Source of the DNA: Acanthaster planci
Lineage: Eukaryota > Echinodermata > Asteroidea > Valvatida > Acanthasteridae
Length of the DNA: 64,000 nucleotides
NCBI RefSeq assembly: GCF_001949145.1
Contig: NW_019091460.1
Span: 1-64,000 of the forward strand
Reading direction: 5' to 3'
Part shown: positions 12,701 to 25,207 of the stretch, in pieces
Position numbering within the stretch: position 1 is the stretch's first letter
Layout: the number at the start of each line of letters is the position of its first letter
The notes under the pieces: generated by a model
Database searches by the model: none
What the model was told of the DNA's origin: nothing
What the model saw: the letters and a program-made list of their open reading frames with translations, nothing else
Program-made: the position numbers and the translations under genes

Positions 12701-15700
12701 ACTTCTGCATAGCTACATGGTCACTTTGACTCTTTTCCTGAATTTCACTAACCTCCTCTATTCCTTCACTTTCTAAGAATTGTTCAAACTGATCAACAAA
12801 TGATGATACTTCTTCTGATGAGACATTGACTCGATCAGTGACAACACCTTGATCTTCAATGGTGACTTCTTGTGATTCCTTCTTGCCTTTCTGGGATTGT
12901 CCCTTCATGTGGATATGACTATTTGACTGTCTACTTGGAGAACTTGCTCTTTCATCCTGGGAACAGCTAAGCACAGTTTCCTTTAAAGACACGTCTTGTT
13001 TCGCTGGATGGATTTTGCTCTGCTCTTGAAAAGCTTTTTCAACTTCCGCAGTAGCTGATTGGAGAAAGGAAGCAGCTGATGCTGGCTTTTCTAAAAGTTG
13101 AATGAAAAACAAACACCAAATATAAAATACAACAACTTGAAATTTCCTGTTTCACAAATAAACGTGGTACGGTTTTGGCTGTGAACACTGTTTCTACCAG
13201 GGAGGAAATGATTTAGAATTGACAGTTCCTTTTGTTGAGTAAAATGTCTGTATGTGCACTAGAGAAACTGTAGGCTATTACCTGGTCTATCTGACATCAA
13301 AGCCTTTTTCAGTCTGCTCTGTATGTTTGTCAACAAAGTTGGAGAAGACTGTGAAACATCTCCAGCTGGAGATCCTAAGGTAGGCATATCAGTTGCTGGC
13401 TGGGGCACTCTAGTTGTCAGTAATGCACGATGAGTTAATCTTGAAGGAGCTGTTGTTAGCTGGGTAGATGGCATGGTAAGCAGTGATGTAGTCTTACTAG
13501 CCGATTTGGAGCCAATGTGACTTAGATCAATAGTCTGGGAATGTTTCTGTGCATCTGTTAAAGAATTGTAAAAACAAACTTATCATATTGATACAGAAAT
13601 TAATTCATACACAGTTCCAATCCCTGTAGATCAGAAGACTTCCATTAGAGGTGTTTTTAAATTGTAGATGCACATGTTAATTGAAAGATACGTCCAAGCA
13701 ACTTGATGAACAAATGACTCACAGCTTATAAAATGCAGTGATTATGGGAGCATTTACAGGTCACACAAGTTGTGAGTAGAAAATACATTCATTTGCAAAC
13801 AAATTGTCAACGACACCACGACTGACACTTGTGGGCGAAGTGATCTCATTCGTGCGCATTTTAGTGAACCAAGTTATTTTTGTCTTCATGAACTGATATC
13901 GATCATAATTCCACCAGTTTAAACAACTTTAAACTAACTTTTTGTGCAATGCAACAAAAATATACAGATGGATTAAATTCCTGTCAAAATTTTCTAAGCA
14001 TTTTTCTTCTCAGTGTATAGCCAAAACAAGCTTAGGTGTCAGTTTCAATGTGTGCATGCAATATCAGGTGTTAGTTTCTAAAACTGAAGTTGTTGATAAT
14101 GCAGTTTTCATAAACTGATATCCGGTTGTAGGTAAATGTCAGTTGCCAACTCATTTTTTTCAAGCTTCTCCCTGAAGGCCCTTTAGGACTTATTTTGAAA
14201 CACTAACCCAATATTAATAAAGTATTAAACCATCTCTCAACATGCATGTAATAGGTTTAAATATGACAGACAGAGGCTGTAACTATACAATGGGGCAACC
14301 ACAAAATAAGACCAAGTTAACCAATCAGGACACCACTCAATTTACCGGGGTGTGATCTGAATTCAAGAAGTGCCTTAATTGCAGATGATGCAGATGAATC
14401 AGGTGGACTTCCATCATAATCAATCCATTCATTGTTGGGATGGGGGTAACTACCAAGAAGTCCTCTTGTGAAACTACCTGAGTAATCTGAGAAAAATTAT
14501 CAGCCTTCATTACTGATCAGTTACGCACGCTTTTTAGTAATTTTTTAATTTTTCATTCTAATTTTATTTCAGGGGTGTTGTTGCATTTTCTAATACAGAA
14601 ATTGTGGATCAAAGAAAGATGTCATGGCCATGTAATCATACGAGGTCTATAAGAATAGTGTGAAAAGCTTGTAAACATGCATTACCCTTCACAGCTTACT
14701 GATAGAAACAAACAAGATGTGGTTTTATAATTGACTGTAGATCTTTGAGGGCAAAGCAAGGAAATTGTAGGGATTCATAGAGGATTTCAGAATTTATTTT
14801 GTCCACTCTGGTTCACCATCATTTTGACAGCACATTGTGAACCATTCACAAATGGTCAATCATTGCAACATGCACCTTAGAGAAGGTTCCTTCATGTAGG
14901 CATGTTTACATTTTCAAATATGACTTCAACAACAATGGCAACTTTTCTCTGAGTGGAACATTCAGTTTGTTCAAGCCTTTGTATAGAAGAAGCTTTTGAA
15001 GATATCTGGGTAGATTTACCTTTACGTTTATTACATATTACATAGAACCTCATTAGAAAAACTTGTTAGATTTAATTTAATTAAATCTATATTTAATGGT
15101 GCCCCCAATCTTTGTAATTTTCCAGGGTCTTCAAATACTGCTATTGTAACTCTAACTCAACAGGAACACCACTGCTACATAATCTACTGATGACTATTAA
15201 AACCCTGACGACATTTCAAGTGTGGTCTGTGTGTATCTCAATCTGTTGAATAAAACATTGGCAAGGTCTGACAATGAAGTGACCTATATGTGACCCACTC
15301 TGTGAAAATGAGTCTAAGTCGCCAGAGCCACTTTTTGAGTTTTCAATTGTACTAGAAAGAGCAAATTGAGTTTTTTGTTTTGATGTATCACTCAGTTTGG
15401 CATCCTGATGAAAGTGGATACTCCACGGTGACAAATGCTGTGCGTTCCTATCGATTTACACTTTGCAAAGTATTCTAAAACACTTTTTACTCCAAAGTAG
15501 CTCTGGTGACTTAAGACTCATTTTCGCAGAGTGGGTCACATATGTATTATGTGGCTCTACTGCTCCAACGCTACATAACTTGACAAAAGTTGTCAACATG
15601 TCTGACCTCTTCCTTGTCTGCCACTCTGCACATCTTCCACTACTCTTGTATTCCCACTACTTTGTAGTGTGTTTGGAGACACTGATCCAACTGACCGTTT

Positions 15701-18700
15701 CTGAAATGGGAAGTGACAAGGTTTAAATCATCTTATACTGAGCATCGCTATTTAAACAACAAATAACGTTGATCTGTTACACTACCGATATCACACTATC
15801 TTTAGTGCTCAAAATAGAACCCACCTGACTTAGCAAACTGCCAGGTGTAACCATGGTGATTGGACTCCTCATTCCTCTAGAGCCTGAAGATTTTACTGAT
15901 GTCATAGCAATACTGCTTGTATTTTGAGGTGAAGGAAAACAGATACCTGCTGACAAGAAGCTTGGAGCTGTTGTAGAAGTTGGAGCAGCAGACACCATAG
16001 AGATTTTTGGCCGTTGCAAAAGTGAACTTGTGACATGTGCCTGTAATATTTATTTCAAACTCATCTTGCTTTACAATCCGTAGAAAAAACTTACAAACTA
16101 TTCAACATCAGATAAACAGACCCAACAATTACAACGTTTCAGGAAATACTGATAGGTGGGCATGTTGGAATAGACCTAAACACAATAACATAACGCAATG
16201 CTTACCATTGGTGCATTGTGGGCAAAAGGTGGGGATGACAGTCACGACATATACAGTCCAGTCTCATTATTACGAAATTCACGGGACCATGTAGAAACAT
16301 TTGTTGTATCAAAAATTTGTGTGAATGAACCTATAGAAAAATTTGGGACGGCAGTGTTTTTTCGACTTGCAACTGTACAGCTGCATTTGTATACAGTGTA
16401 CATACATGTAGTGGACTGTTCACAACCCTTTTTGGCAGGAATTGTACATAGACTGGTTGCCGCATTCCCTCATGCCTTCTTTGGCGACGGTTTGGCCCAG
16501 CGGGAACCACTGTGATGCACTGCGCACATGTTTTCACCACCGCGATTCACAAACATTCATTATAAATGGGTCGTTAACAATGGTTTTTCAGGCAACGGAG
16601 TCACAAAAACCATTTGTTGTACTGGAATTTAGTACAATGTGATCTCGCTGTAACAGATTTTTTCCCCAAAGAGATGTGAATGTTTTCGCCGGGACCACAG
16701 GCTTGTGTTTGTCATAACCAGAACTTTGTTATAGCCGATTTTGAAATAACGAGAGCAGACTGTAACACAGGCTATTGCTAGAATCATGGACAATAAAATC
16801 CCAAGTCAAAAAGATCCTGAGATTGAGATTGCTAAAATGGTTTGTGTTAATTGTTGTGGGCCATTGTGTGTATTACGTACACAACAAACGATACAGCTGC
16901 ATTTTTTCAAACTTCCACAAAAACTGCAAGTTTGATTCGTCTCAAGTCACATTAAGGCTCGAATGATGATACTATCCCCACATTTGACCTACAATACACT
17001 GCATTGCATCATGTTGTTTTAGGTCGATTACCTCTGGGTGCCCTGAGGGACTGCTTACCTCTGGATGAGAGAGCTTGCCAGTGGGCACCTTTTGAAAGAG
17101 CTTTACAATGGATAGGCAATGAACCAGAAAATCAGTGGTTGCTACTTACCTGTGGGCTCTTGGAGGGATCTGAGATGACTACTTGAGATCCTTGCGTATA
17201 AGATTTGTGAAGAAGCATGCTTGACTTGCTTCCAACTATACTTGTCACAGTCTGACTGACATCTATGTAACGCAATGTAAAAAGCAGAAAAACATTTCAA
17301 TATTATATCCTTGCATTTAAATAAGGGAATGACCATGTGCTTGACCGCTTCATTTAAGACCAGGATCAGGAGACTGGACTTGAGTAAAATCCTGGGCCAA
17401 TGAAATGGAATGTTATCAGTCTCCATTCTCCTGTGCCAGTCTTATATGCACATTAAATACCAATCAACAATGCACGGTCAGGAATCAGAACACGTGTTTT
17501 AAAAGTGCAGAGTAACATGGGCAGCCACACAAGGAAAGCTATTTACATGTACACGTACACCTTCATGTGTAGGTAACAACTGCCATCTTTACATAGCAAA
17601 TAGTTTATTTTTATTCTTTTTCCTTTTCATTGAACATACCTGTAGAATGTTCTGACTTTTTGCTGTCTGAAAACTTATATCAAACAGTTTCAATTAAATA
17701 AGAATGTTTTAATGACCAACAAGCCTACTCATAAATAACATTTTGAGCCACAAAATCAGAACAAGTAACTGATAAATTTCCAATAAGTTTGTTGAACACA
17801 TTGACTTTATTGTTTTCAAATACCCCCTTGAGAAAAATTTTGGTATGTGCCTCTCATGAATACTCCAATCTCCTAATACGAAGATAGGCACATGTGAAGA
17901 ATCTGATGAGCCAGTGTAGTGTGAATTCTGGATTCTCAAAATACAGACTCATGAGTGGTGTCAGGCAAACGCAAATAAAGGCTGTAAACGTTCACCAATA
18001 CATGGGAAGAGAGACCTGAAGAAATGGCTAAACTGTCTGGAACTTAATTTATACAAAGAGGCAATTGCTGGAGGATTTACATGAAAACGATAAAACATTC
18101 AACTTCATTGTAAAATCTTCAGGAAGGAGATCAATAGAGATAATGTAAGGGAGTATAAATTTGTTAGATGCCAACGTGTTAAATGATACTGCGCTACCTA
18201 CTCCAAAGAAACTGCTAATTAGAAATTTTATATTTGGATTAAGCAGGTTATATTGAACATATGGCAAAGCTTGAGGTTATTTGATTACTTACTGGCAGTT
18301 GTTGTTGCTTTGATAGTTTGTATCACCTTCTGATTCACCACTGCACTGGTGACCACAACCTTTGATCCACTTCCAATGTTCACTGTACCACCCTGCACCA
18401 CCTTAGCATTAACACTGCTCATGCTGCTCACTGTACTTGGCTTTGTCCTGATAAGAGGTGTTGTCACGGCAACATGATGTGGAACAACGCCAGCAGAAGT
18501 TGAACTGATTATGACCTTGTGACCTAACAAGTCAAATCAAACCACACTCAAATTTCATCAATTGCAACCAGCAAGAAACATCTTTCATTCTTGACTGCTA
18601 GAGGAATTATTTTACGAGGCCAAGTTAATTCTAACTTAAATACTTAGGAATTTACATCTATGAAAATGACTTTGAATTTAACCAACATAAACCAAAGCAT

Positions 18701-21700
18701 TCTATGACACCGATAAACCTGTCATTAAGGAGGGGTCCTGGAGGGGCTGGGCAATACTGGCAAGTAGCTCCCCCCCCCCAAATCAGCAAACCATAAGCAT
18801 AAAAATTATCTCTTCTTCTAGTGATGTTCCCCCCAGCTACATGTAGTACTATGGGCCCCTTCCGAAAACCTGAAGCTGGTGACAGGGCTAACCATAATCC
18901 CCCTGTGGGCAACATGTCCATGGATCAGAGGTACCATAAGTGCATGTGTGTCAGGCTTTTCTCTATCATTTGGTACTAATTACATGTAATTGGTCAAATA
19001 TAATTGGAGGGAATTAATCAAACAAGGAAAACCAGATTAATGTGTTTTAACACACATGCCCTGCCAAGCCATTGCCTACACCCAAAACTTAAATATGTAA
19101 TTACAAGATTTTAAATGTTTTAGCCATTTTGACCTGGACCTTTAAACCTGGAGTGCAATAGACTTCTTAAGACTAACACGAGGCCATACATGTATAAGGG
19201 GATATTGTGTGGACATACAAGAGGCCATACATGTATAAGGGGGATACTGTGTGGACATACACGAGGCCATACATGTATAAGGGGATATTGTGTGGACATA
19301 CACGAGGCCATACATNNNNNNNNNNNNNNNNNNNNNNNNNNNNNNNNNNNNNNNNNNNNNNNNNNNNNNNNNNNNNNNNNNNNNNNNNNNNNNNNNNNNN
19401 NNNNNNNNNNNNNNNNNNNNNNNNNNNNNNNNNNNNNNNNNNNNNNNNNNNNNNNNNNNNNNNNNNNNNNNNNNNNNNNNNNNNNNNNNNNNNNNNNNNN
19501 NNNNNNNNNNNNNNNNNNNNNNNNNNNNNNNNNNNNNNNNNNNNNNNNNNNNNNNNNNNNNNNNNNNNNNNNNNNNNNNNNNNNNNNNNNNNNNNNNNNN
19601 NNNNNNNNNNNNNNNNNNNNNNNNNNNNNNNNNNNNNNNNNNNNNNNNNNNNNNNNNNNNNNNNNNNNNNNNNNNNNNNNNNNNNNNNNNNNNNNNNNNN
19701 NNNNNNNNNNNNNNNNNNNNNNNNNNNNNNNNNNNNNNNNNNNNNNNNNNNNNNNNNNNNNNNNNNNNNNNNNNNNNNNNNNNNNNNNNNNNNNNNNNNN
19801 NNNNNCATGTATAAGGGGATACTGTGTGGACATACACGAGGCCATACAAGGGGAAATACAGTGGGACATACACAAGGTCGTACAAGAGGAAACAACTTTT
19901 TCAGCAGGGCATAACTAGGCTCTGTGGAAGAATTTCCTTTCCTACCTGCCACAGAAGTTACAGGTTTTCCAGTTGAAATAGTACCAGTTGCCAGTGAAAC
20001 TTTGTGTGACATTTCAACTAATGGAGACGACTGATTGGATGATCTTGGTAGTTTTGTGCCAGCAGTCACAGATTGAGTTAGAATCTTCATTCCTATGAGT
20101 GAAACATAGTTAAGGAATAAAAGAATGTGAGCTTATAGGAACACTGTGTTAATTTCACAAAATGGCAGCTGATGGCACGCTTAAATCATTTTTCTTGCAG
20201 ATTTTCTGTTGAAGCATGACACAACCATCAAATTTGTCACAAATTTTGAGTAGAGCAGGTACTTCTGATCTCATTTACATTTATTTTCAATGAATAAAAA
20301 TTAATAGTTTGAAAATGTATGATGTGTCTGTGCTCCAACAATTTTAAGATGGAAGAGCACGTGGTACACTGCTGTAACTAAGTACAAACCAAGCGCAGCG
20401 CTTGGATAAAAAAGCAGAAATGAAATCCGGAGATAAGTTAACATTAACCAAGAAAATTAATCCATCAAACCTATGTCAGATTTTCCAGGCTGTTTTTTGC
20501 TGGATGTTACTTCTTCTGTGGGGGTTGTAATGCCACATGTTGGGGTCATGTTCACTTGTTTTTGGAGCTTCTGCTTACTAACAGCTCTTCCTCTTGGTTT
20601 TCCAGCCATACTGGGGGCAACATACGTCATCTGAGAACTTATGACAGATGCTATAAAGAAGTGAACAAACACAGTAAAAGTAGCACTAAGGTAAAGAAAT
20701 ACTTGATTATTTTGGTTCATCAGGGAATGTGGATGGCGTCAGTGTACGTGTACACCTACATGTATAAGGTCTTTTTAAGGCCCTCTCTTGTGTACATTTG
20801 TACACCTATAAGGTCTTTTTAAGGCCCTCTCTTGTGTACATTTGTACACCTATAAGGTCTTTTTAAGGCCTTCTCTTGTGTACATTTGTACACCTATAAG
20901 GTCTTTTTAAGGCCCTCTCTTGTGTACATTTGTACACCTATAAGGTCTTTTTAAGGCCCTCTCTTGTGTACATTTGTACACCTATAAGGTCTTTTTAAGG
21001 CCCTCTCTTGTGTACATTTGTACACCTATGAGGTCTTTTTAAGGCCCTCTCTTGTGTACATTTGAACACCTATAAGGTCTTTTTAAGGCACTCTCTGGTG
21101 TACATATGTAGCCCTTTAAGGTCTTATTAAGGCCCTCTCTTATCAAAGGGGAATTCCAATAATTTCACTCCAATCTCTCCCATCTTCACCATCTGGGTCA
21201 ATGAATTTACTAAACGTCCAAGTGATGCATATTTAGTTAATGTACCTGTAGTCCTTGCTGTGATAATTGAGCTATTCACAGCTGACACGGATCCCACGTT
21301 GCCCGATTGCTTTCTTGCGCCAGCCCCACCAGCAGTTGTCCCTGGCATCATGTCAGATGTAGAAATGCGACTTCCACTAGCCTCACCTTGTCTGCCTGAG
21401 ACTGCTATTTTCTGCCTGTTGATTAATGGTGTATTGGATATGCCTGTATGCTGTCTTGCGCCTGCAGCAATACCTGGATGTTTGCCAACAGATACTGACT
21501 CAGACTGCCTGAATGATTGGCCACTCACACTGGTTAATATAACAGATTGCTTGGTGCCAGCTTTGGTAAATGAAGGCTTTGCAGAAGGAACACTCTGAGA
21601 TCGCTGCAAGATAGACGGCGTGTAAGACGTCGAGCTGCTTGACACCAGAATGACCTGAGAATTCATAAATAAATGCAATGGTCACTGATGTCTAAGAAAC

Positions 21701-24700
21701 AGGCAACTTAAATTGTCTGGCTTGAAGACATACGAGTGACGCAGTTAATTTCTGTGGTGAGAGTTACAGGTACATGGAAATTTTACACAAAACTTCCAGT
21801 TACTGAAAATGTATAGGAAAAGTTTGTTTATGAAAACCACGGCAATCAAGTGGGAACTGGCACAAATTCAAACCAGGGTCAATGGCAGACAGTGACAAAT
21901 GACTACCGACTTTAATCTTACTATGCGGATAGTTCAGGGTGTCAATTCAAGTGTTGCAGTGAGTATTTTAAACCTGTTTCCACAAGTGACTTTTTTCATT
22001 TAACAAATAATTATCCATTTTGGCTGACACAATTTCTACCTTTTGAGCTGAAGAGGTAGGCACTGTATTCCCAGACATCGATGCTGTCTTGGTGTAAGTG
22101 AATTTGAGAGGAGATTGTGCAGGGCCAACACCAGATTTGTTGGTGGGTGAAGAAGTCAGGCCAACAGAACTTGATTGACCTCCAAGCGATCTATGACTCT
22201 GTTGCTTACTAATTGCTGCACTGTAGCCCACCTGGTGTTTACTGGATGATAAGCTTGACGATCTATTACTTGTGATGGTATTCCCAGTGGTTGATTTAGT
22301 AAATGACATGCTTGGCACACTCAAAGACGGTGATAAAGATGTTTGCAGAACAGGCGCAACTGAGGAGGAAATGGGCTCCTTGGATTGAAGATGGCTGGAG
22401 TCACGACGGGACTTCTTAGCTGGAATACTCTCTACATCTACATCAGGTCCACCTACAATGCCAAACAAGGATTCATATCAGAGAAGGTTGTAATTTCTGC
22501 ATTCGACAAAATGTCTGAGCACTATCGTTAACCCCTTTGCTACGGAGGACTGCTACTACCGCACCATTGTGTGAGGATTAGTGCATACCACACATACAGT
22601 CTATTCACTATGCAGCTGCTGGTTCAATGGGGCCTGCTGCTGGACAAAGCCCTCTATTCAGGGCATACCACAGCCCAGCAATCTCGGCCAAAATAATCCT
22701 GCCATGAAGGGGTTAAAGTGCAATATTCTTTTTCTTCCTGCATGTATCTGTTTGACGTGCCTAAACCCTAGCTCCAAGGGTGTATGTAAAATCGTACTGA
22801 AATTGGAGGATTTGGGACTGTTGGGGTTAAGTTCTTCAAGCAAAACAGGCTGAGTTGAATGATGATTTCATCTAGCACATTAATGCTGGTATGCAAGTGA
22901 CATCAGGCAATTTAAATAAGAAACACTTTTCTTTCACGAAACAGTTAATACAAGTACCTTTGATGGGAATGGAGAGACCACTGGGAAGAACAACCACATT
23001 AGAGGACGGACTTGGAAGCTTCACGCTATTTTCACTTGATGCTATCAAAGAAGAACATGAAATTGAATCACACTGAATCTCCAGACATTTTAAGGATGCA
23101 ATAGTGAAATTGTAAATTCTCACATTTATAACTGACTGGAATGGCATTTTACAAGCGAGGAATATGTAACAAAGAAAAATTGTTTTTGAGAAACTGGAAA
23201 AGTTTCTCAGGTGAATCATCTTCAAATGTTAATAGTGAGGATTCTGACCTTCTTTTTTGGCTGTTTGCGATGGCAGCGGTAATGTGAGATTATGACTAAA
23301 TGCTGCATTGGCAGCCTGGTTGGCTGTTAAGGAAAAGACAGTCTGAGGAACAAGTCTGGGCATAAGTGGAATTAGACGACGTCCTTCAATTGCCCATTCT
23401 GAAGAGTTGTTCGGTCCACTCAACCTAAATAAAAAGACCCAGTTGAAAAGAAAATACTTTCACGTTTAAATGAGAGTGTTATAGATTTCAACAGGCTTGC
23501 TGCATTCAGGGTTGTTGTACATGTACATGTAAATGATAATACACAGAGAGTAAAAACTGAAACTGAAACTTAATTACTCCAAATGACGGAGTCATTTGGA
23601 GTAATTAGTTTTCAATAAAATGTGTTATAAAGTTTTAGTGCAAGAAGTACTATGTCTTTACATGGCATGTCAGTGGTTCCAGACATTGTAAGATGCCTGT
23701 TTTTAAGGCATTCATAATTTTTCAAAAGCTTGTGAACAAATTATTCTTCAAATTATGGTTCTGGGCATACACAGTTCTGGTTTTTAACCCCTTGATGACG
23801 GGAATTTCTTCCTGAAAGCTGTCTTCAAGAATTCCAGCCTCGCTTGGTCACGAAGGTCACCTGCCAAACTGCAAATTCTCGATTTGTGGCCCAGCCTGCT
23901 CTGCACGCTTTGAATTACACTGTGAAAAGGCTGATCGTTCAGAGGCATGCGGCTCTACTCACCCTTCCACATTCCTGTTGCCTCTTTTCAATGTTGGGAC
24001 TATTGTGGAGCTGGTGATTATGATGCAAATTTGGTCTTTTCATTTCTTGGCTCCGCACAAAAACCAATAACCATATATACAAGAGCCAGGGTCTGCCTTT
24101 TTTCACCGTGTTCGTTCAAGCGTGGGCCAAGAATAATAGCTGAAAAGTGGGCTGAGGATCTCAATTTTTATTGCGTGCCGCCTCCCGACGCGAAGGGGTT
24201 AAACCTTCAAAATGTACATGTATTTCCACATGAAATACTAAAGACAAACTAACCTCTCAGCTACTGTAGACAGTTTCTCATCATTTACTGCTCGTCTTAC
24301 TTCAGCACGATGACGCTCTGTAGAAATACTACAAATTAAGAAAAACAACCTCAAAGACCTCCAGCAAAAAATTCTAAGGTAATTTCAATATAAACAAAGT
24401 AGCATGTAAATTTATGGAAATTCATGTCTAAATAAATGTCCCTATCTGATTTGTGGAATTAAAGCATACACATGTGTAAAATGCTCAAATTAAATGAATC
24501 CAAGCAGATGGGATTAACTCGAGTATAATAAAGCACACTTCATACCTCAGAGTTGTTGCTAACTCATCAAGAATTTGTTTCTTGTCCTTTGTCAGATCTC
24601 CTTGAGCTCGGAATGCACTAATAATTCCAGCATATGCCTCCAACTCAATGCGTCTCAGTAACCTCTTACATTCATCCTTACTCATGTCCAGTAGTTTGGG

Positions 24701-24706
24701 CCACAT
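6732..24706 (-). CDS. EMSY: EMSY-type transcriptional repressor with ENT domain and C-terminal bromodomain (21 exons)
   Basis: Coding exons, 5' to 3': 24546-24706, 24254-24328, 23249-23424, 22958-23041, 22040-22452, 21246-21654, 20471-20650, 19946-20092, 18293-18523, 17150-17262, 15825-16040, 15607-15700, 14346-14486, 13282-13554, 12552-13090, 12121-12304, 11612-11768, 11350-11432, 9442-9521, 7866-8030, 6732-6812. They total 4002 nt (1333 aa) with matching phases. The ENT domain is about residues 5-90 (WPKLLDMSKDECKRLL, ELEAYAGIIS). EMSY landmarks follow: SGPNNSSEW, RRLIPLMPRLVPQTVF, SNVVVLPSG, AQK-VILVSS, AIKALLEF, TIDLS and EDFTSQRL. Vertebrate EMSY binds BRCA2 and acts in SIN3/KDM5A-type nuclear repressor complexes. 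The last exons add a bromodomain (about 1190-1305) and a basic tail SPKKPKVED (nuclear-localisation-like). The exon 1 acceptor is just upstream of the ATG (24712), so the 5' UTR is spliced. Start at 24706 is inferred. The ENT part is near certain; the fused end rests on splice phase. Confidence 0.9.
6813..7865 (-). repeat. EMSY last intron with an imperfect ~32-bp minisatellite (about 7190-7770)
   Basis: The unit is roughly GGAAGGGGTTACAGAGGTTG followed by CCTTGGGGTACA. It recurs about a dozen times from 7340 to 7600 with degenerate copies on either side. Plus-strand ORFs at 7291-7684 are translations of this repeat and are not genes. Confidence 0.8.
8031..11349. other. EMSY introns flanking exon 9442-9521
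   Basis: Apart from the 80-nt bromodomain exon, this stretch is intronic. From 10130 the words TACAGTCAAACACGCTTAA and, near 11020-11065, several GCTCGT(C/G)TTA-GCACG motifs suggest a decayed DNA transposon, but I could not define its right end. Confidence 0.4.
15286..15543. mobile_element. Foldback/MITE element with ~45-bp inverted ends in EMSY intron
   Basis: The left arm ATATGTGACCCACTCTGTGA followed by AAATGAGTCTAAGTCGCC-AGAGC is mirrored at the right end by GCTCTGGTGACTTAAGACTC followed by ATTTTCGCAGAGTGGGTCACATAT. The element is 258 bp with no ORF. It lies in the intron between exons 14346-14486 and 15607-15700. Confidence 0.75.
16252..16764. mobile_element. TACAGTC-ended DNA transposon relic (pogo/Tigger- or mariner-like ends)
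   Basis: The left end TACAGTCCAGTCTCATTATT and the inverted right end TACAGTCTGCTCTCGTTATT match at about 20 of 27 positions. Terminal TA dinucleotides fit TA target duplication, as in the Tc1/mariner/pogo superfamily. At 513 bp with no transposase visible it is non-autonomous. The same ends occur at 46540-46730. Confidence 0.65.
18960..19170. other. EMSY intron sequence, nothing recognised
   Basis: AT-rich intronic sequence between exon 18293-18523 and the minisatellite at 19170. No coding or structural signal seen. Confidence 0.4.
19170..19900. repeat. ~42-bp minisatellite interrupted by a 490-bp assembly gap
   Basis: The unit is approximately AGGCCATACATGTATAAGGG followed by GATATTGTGTGGACATACACG. 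At least three near-identical units precede the N run at 19316-19805 and two or more follow, so the gap is probably unresolved array. ORFs spanning it on both strands are artefacts. Confidence 0.9.
20740..21145. repeat. 44-bp minisatellite, about 8-9 copies
   Basis: The unit is AAGGTCTTTTTAAGGCCCTC followed by TCTTGTGTACATTTGTACACCTAT. AGGTCTTTTTAAGG recurs every 44 bp from about 20767 to 21075. Copies are nearly identical until the last two, which drift. It lies in the EMSY intron between exons 20471-20650 and 21246-21654, ending about 100 bp from the latter. Confidence 0.95.
22528..22716. mobile_element. TTAA-flanked short element (piggyBac-like MITE)
   Basis: The element is bounded by TTAA on both sides. 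Its left end CCCCTTTGCTACGG and right end (inverted) CCCCTTCATGGCAGG form an imperfect terminal inverted repeat. At 189 bp it has no ORF. TTAA target duplication with C-rich ends is the hallmark of piggyBac-type transposons. It sits just upstream of exon 22040-22452. Confidence 0.5.
23571..23607. repeat. Perfect 17-bp inverted repeat with 3-bp loop
   Basis: TAATTACTCCAAATGAC, GGA, then the exact reverse complement GTCATTTGGAGTAATTA. The minus-strand EMSY pre-mRNA could form this stem in the intron between exons 23249-23424 and 24254-24328. Confidence 0.95.
23784..24202. mobile_element. TTAA-flanked element, second member of the piggyBac-like MITE type
   Basis: TTAA precedes CCCCTTGATGACGGGA at the left end, and the right end reads TCCCGACGCGAAGGGG followed by TTAA. 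The ends are inverted repeats with three mismatches in 16. Length 419 bp, no transposase; the 101-aa plus ORF inside (23947-24252) has no recognisable domain. It ends about 50 bp from EMSY exon 24254-24328. Confidence 0.6.
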
Positions 24707-25207
24707 TTTGGACTGCACAACTTTATGGAATAAAATCTGTCCAAAAAATGTACAAAATCAAATGAAATTTGACATTACTACAAACAGGGTAAGTACAAGT
24801 TACAATTATGTCTTAGCATATGTTTTACATGTAAGTCACAAAAATGGGGCCACATGACTACATGTACATGTACCATAAGGGATTACCCACAGAATTATAG
24901 ATCATGGGGTTTGTCATTCAACAGAATCCAGTATGTAATTTTCATTGAGGGAAATCGGAGATTTCACAACTATAATAGCACAACACTATCACAAGTTTGC
25001 AATTATGCTGACTGACCAGTTGCAACCAATGGGTCTAGGAACAGCCTGTCTGACAGTGTAGTAAATGCCAAATCTAGTATTTGATTGGACTCCTCCATAA
25101 TGTGATATTGGTGTAAAGAGACTTACAACCTATCAATTTGCCCCTGTCTACCTCCACATAAGAAGTGACTAGTCAATATGAAAAGTAAGCATGGTAAATG
25201 ATTGTGT

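Noticed and set aside
19120-20090. Long ORFs on both strands across 19.2-19.9 kb
   Set aside because: They consist of N-derived X residues and translated minisatellite; only the EMSY exon 19946-20092 is real.
20740-21145. CRISPR-like array
   Set aside because: Units abut without unique spacers, and the genome is eukaryotic; it is a minisatellite.
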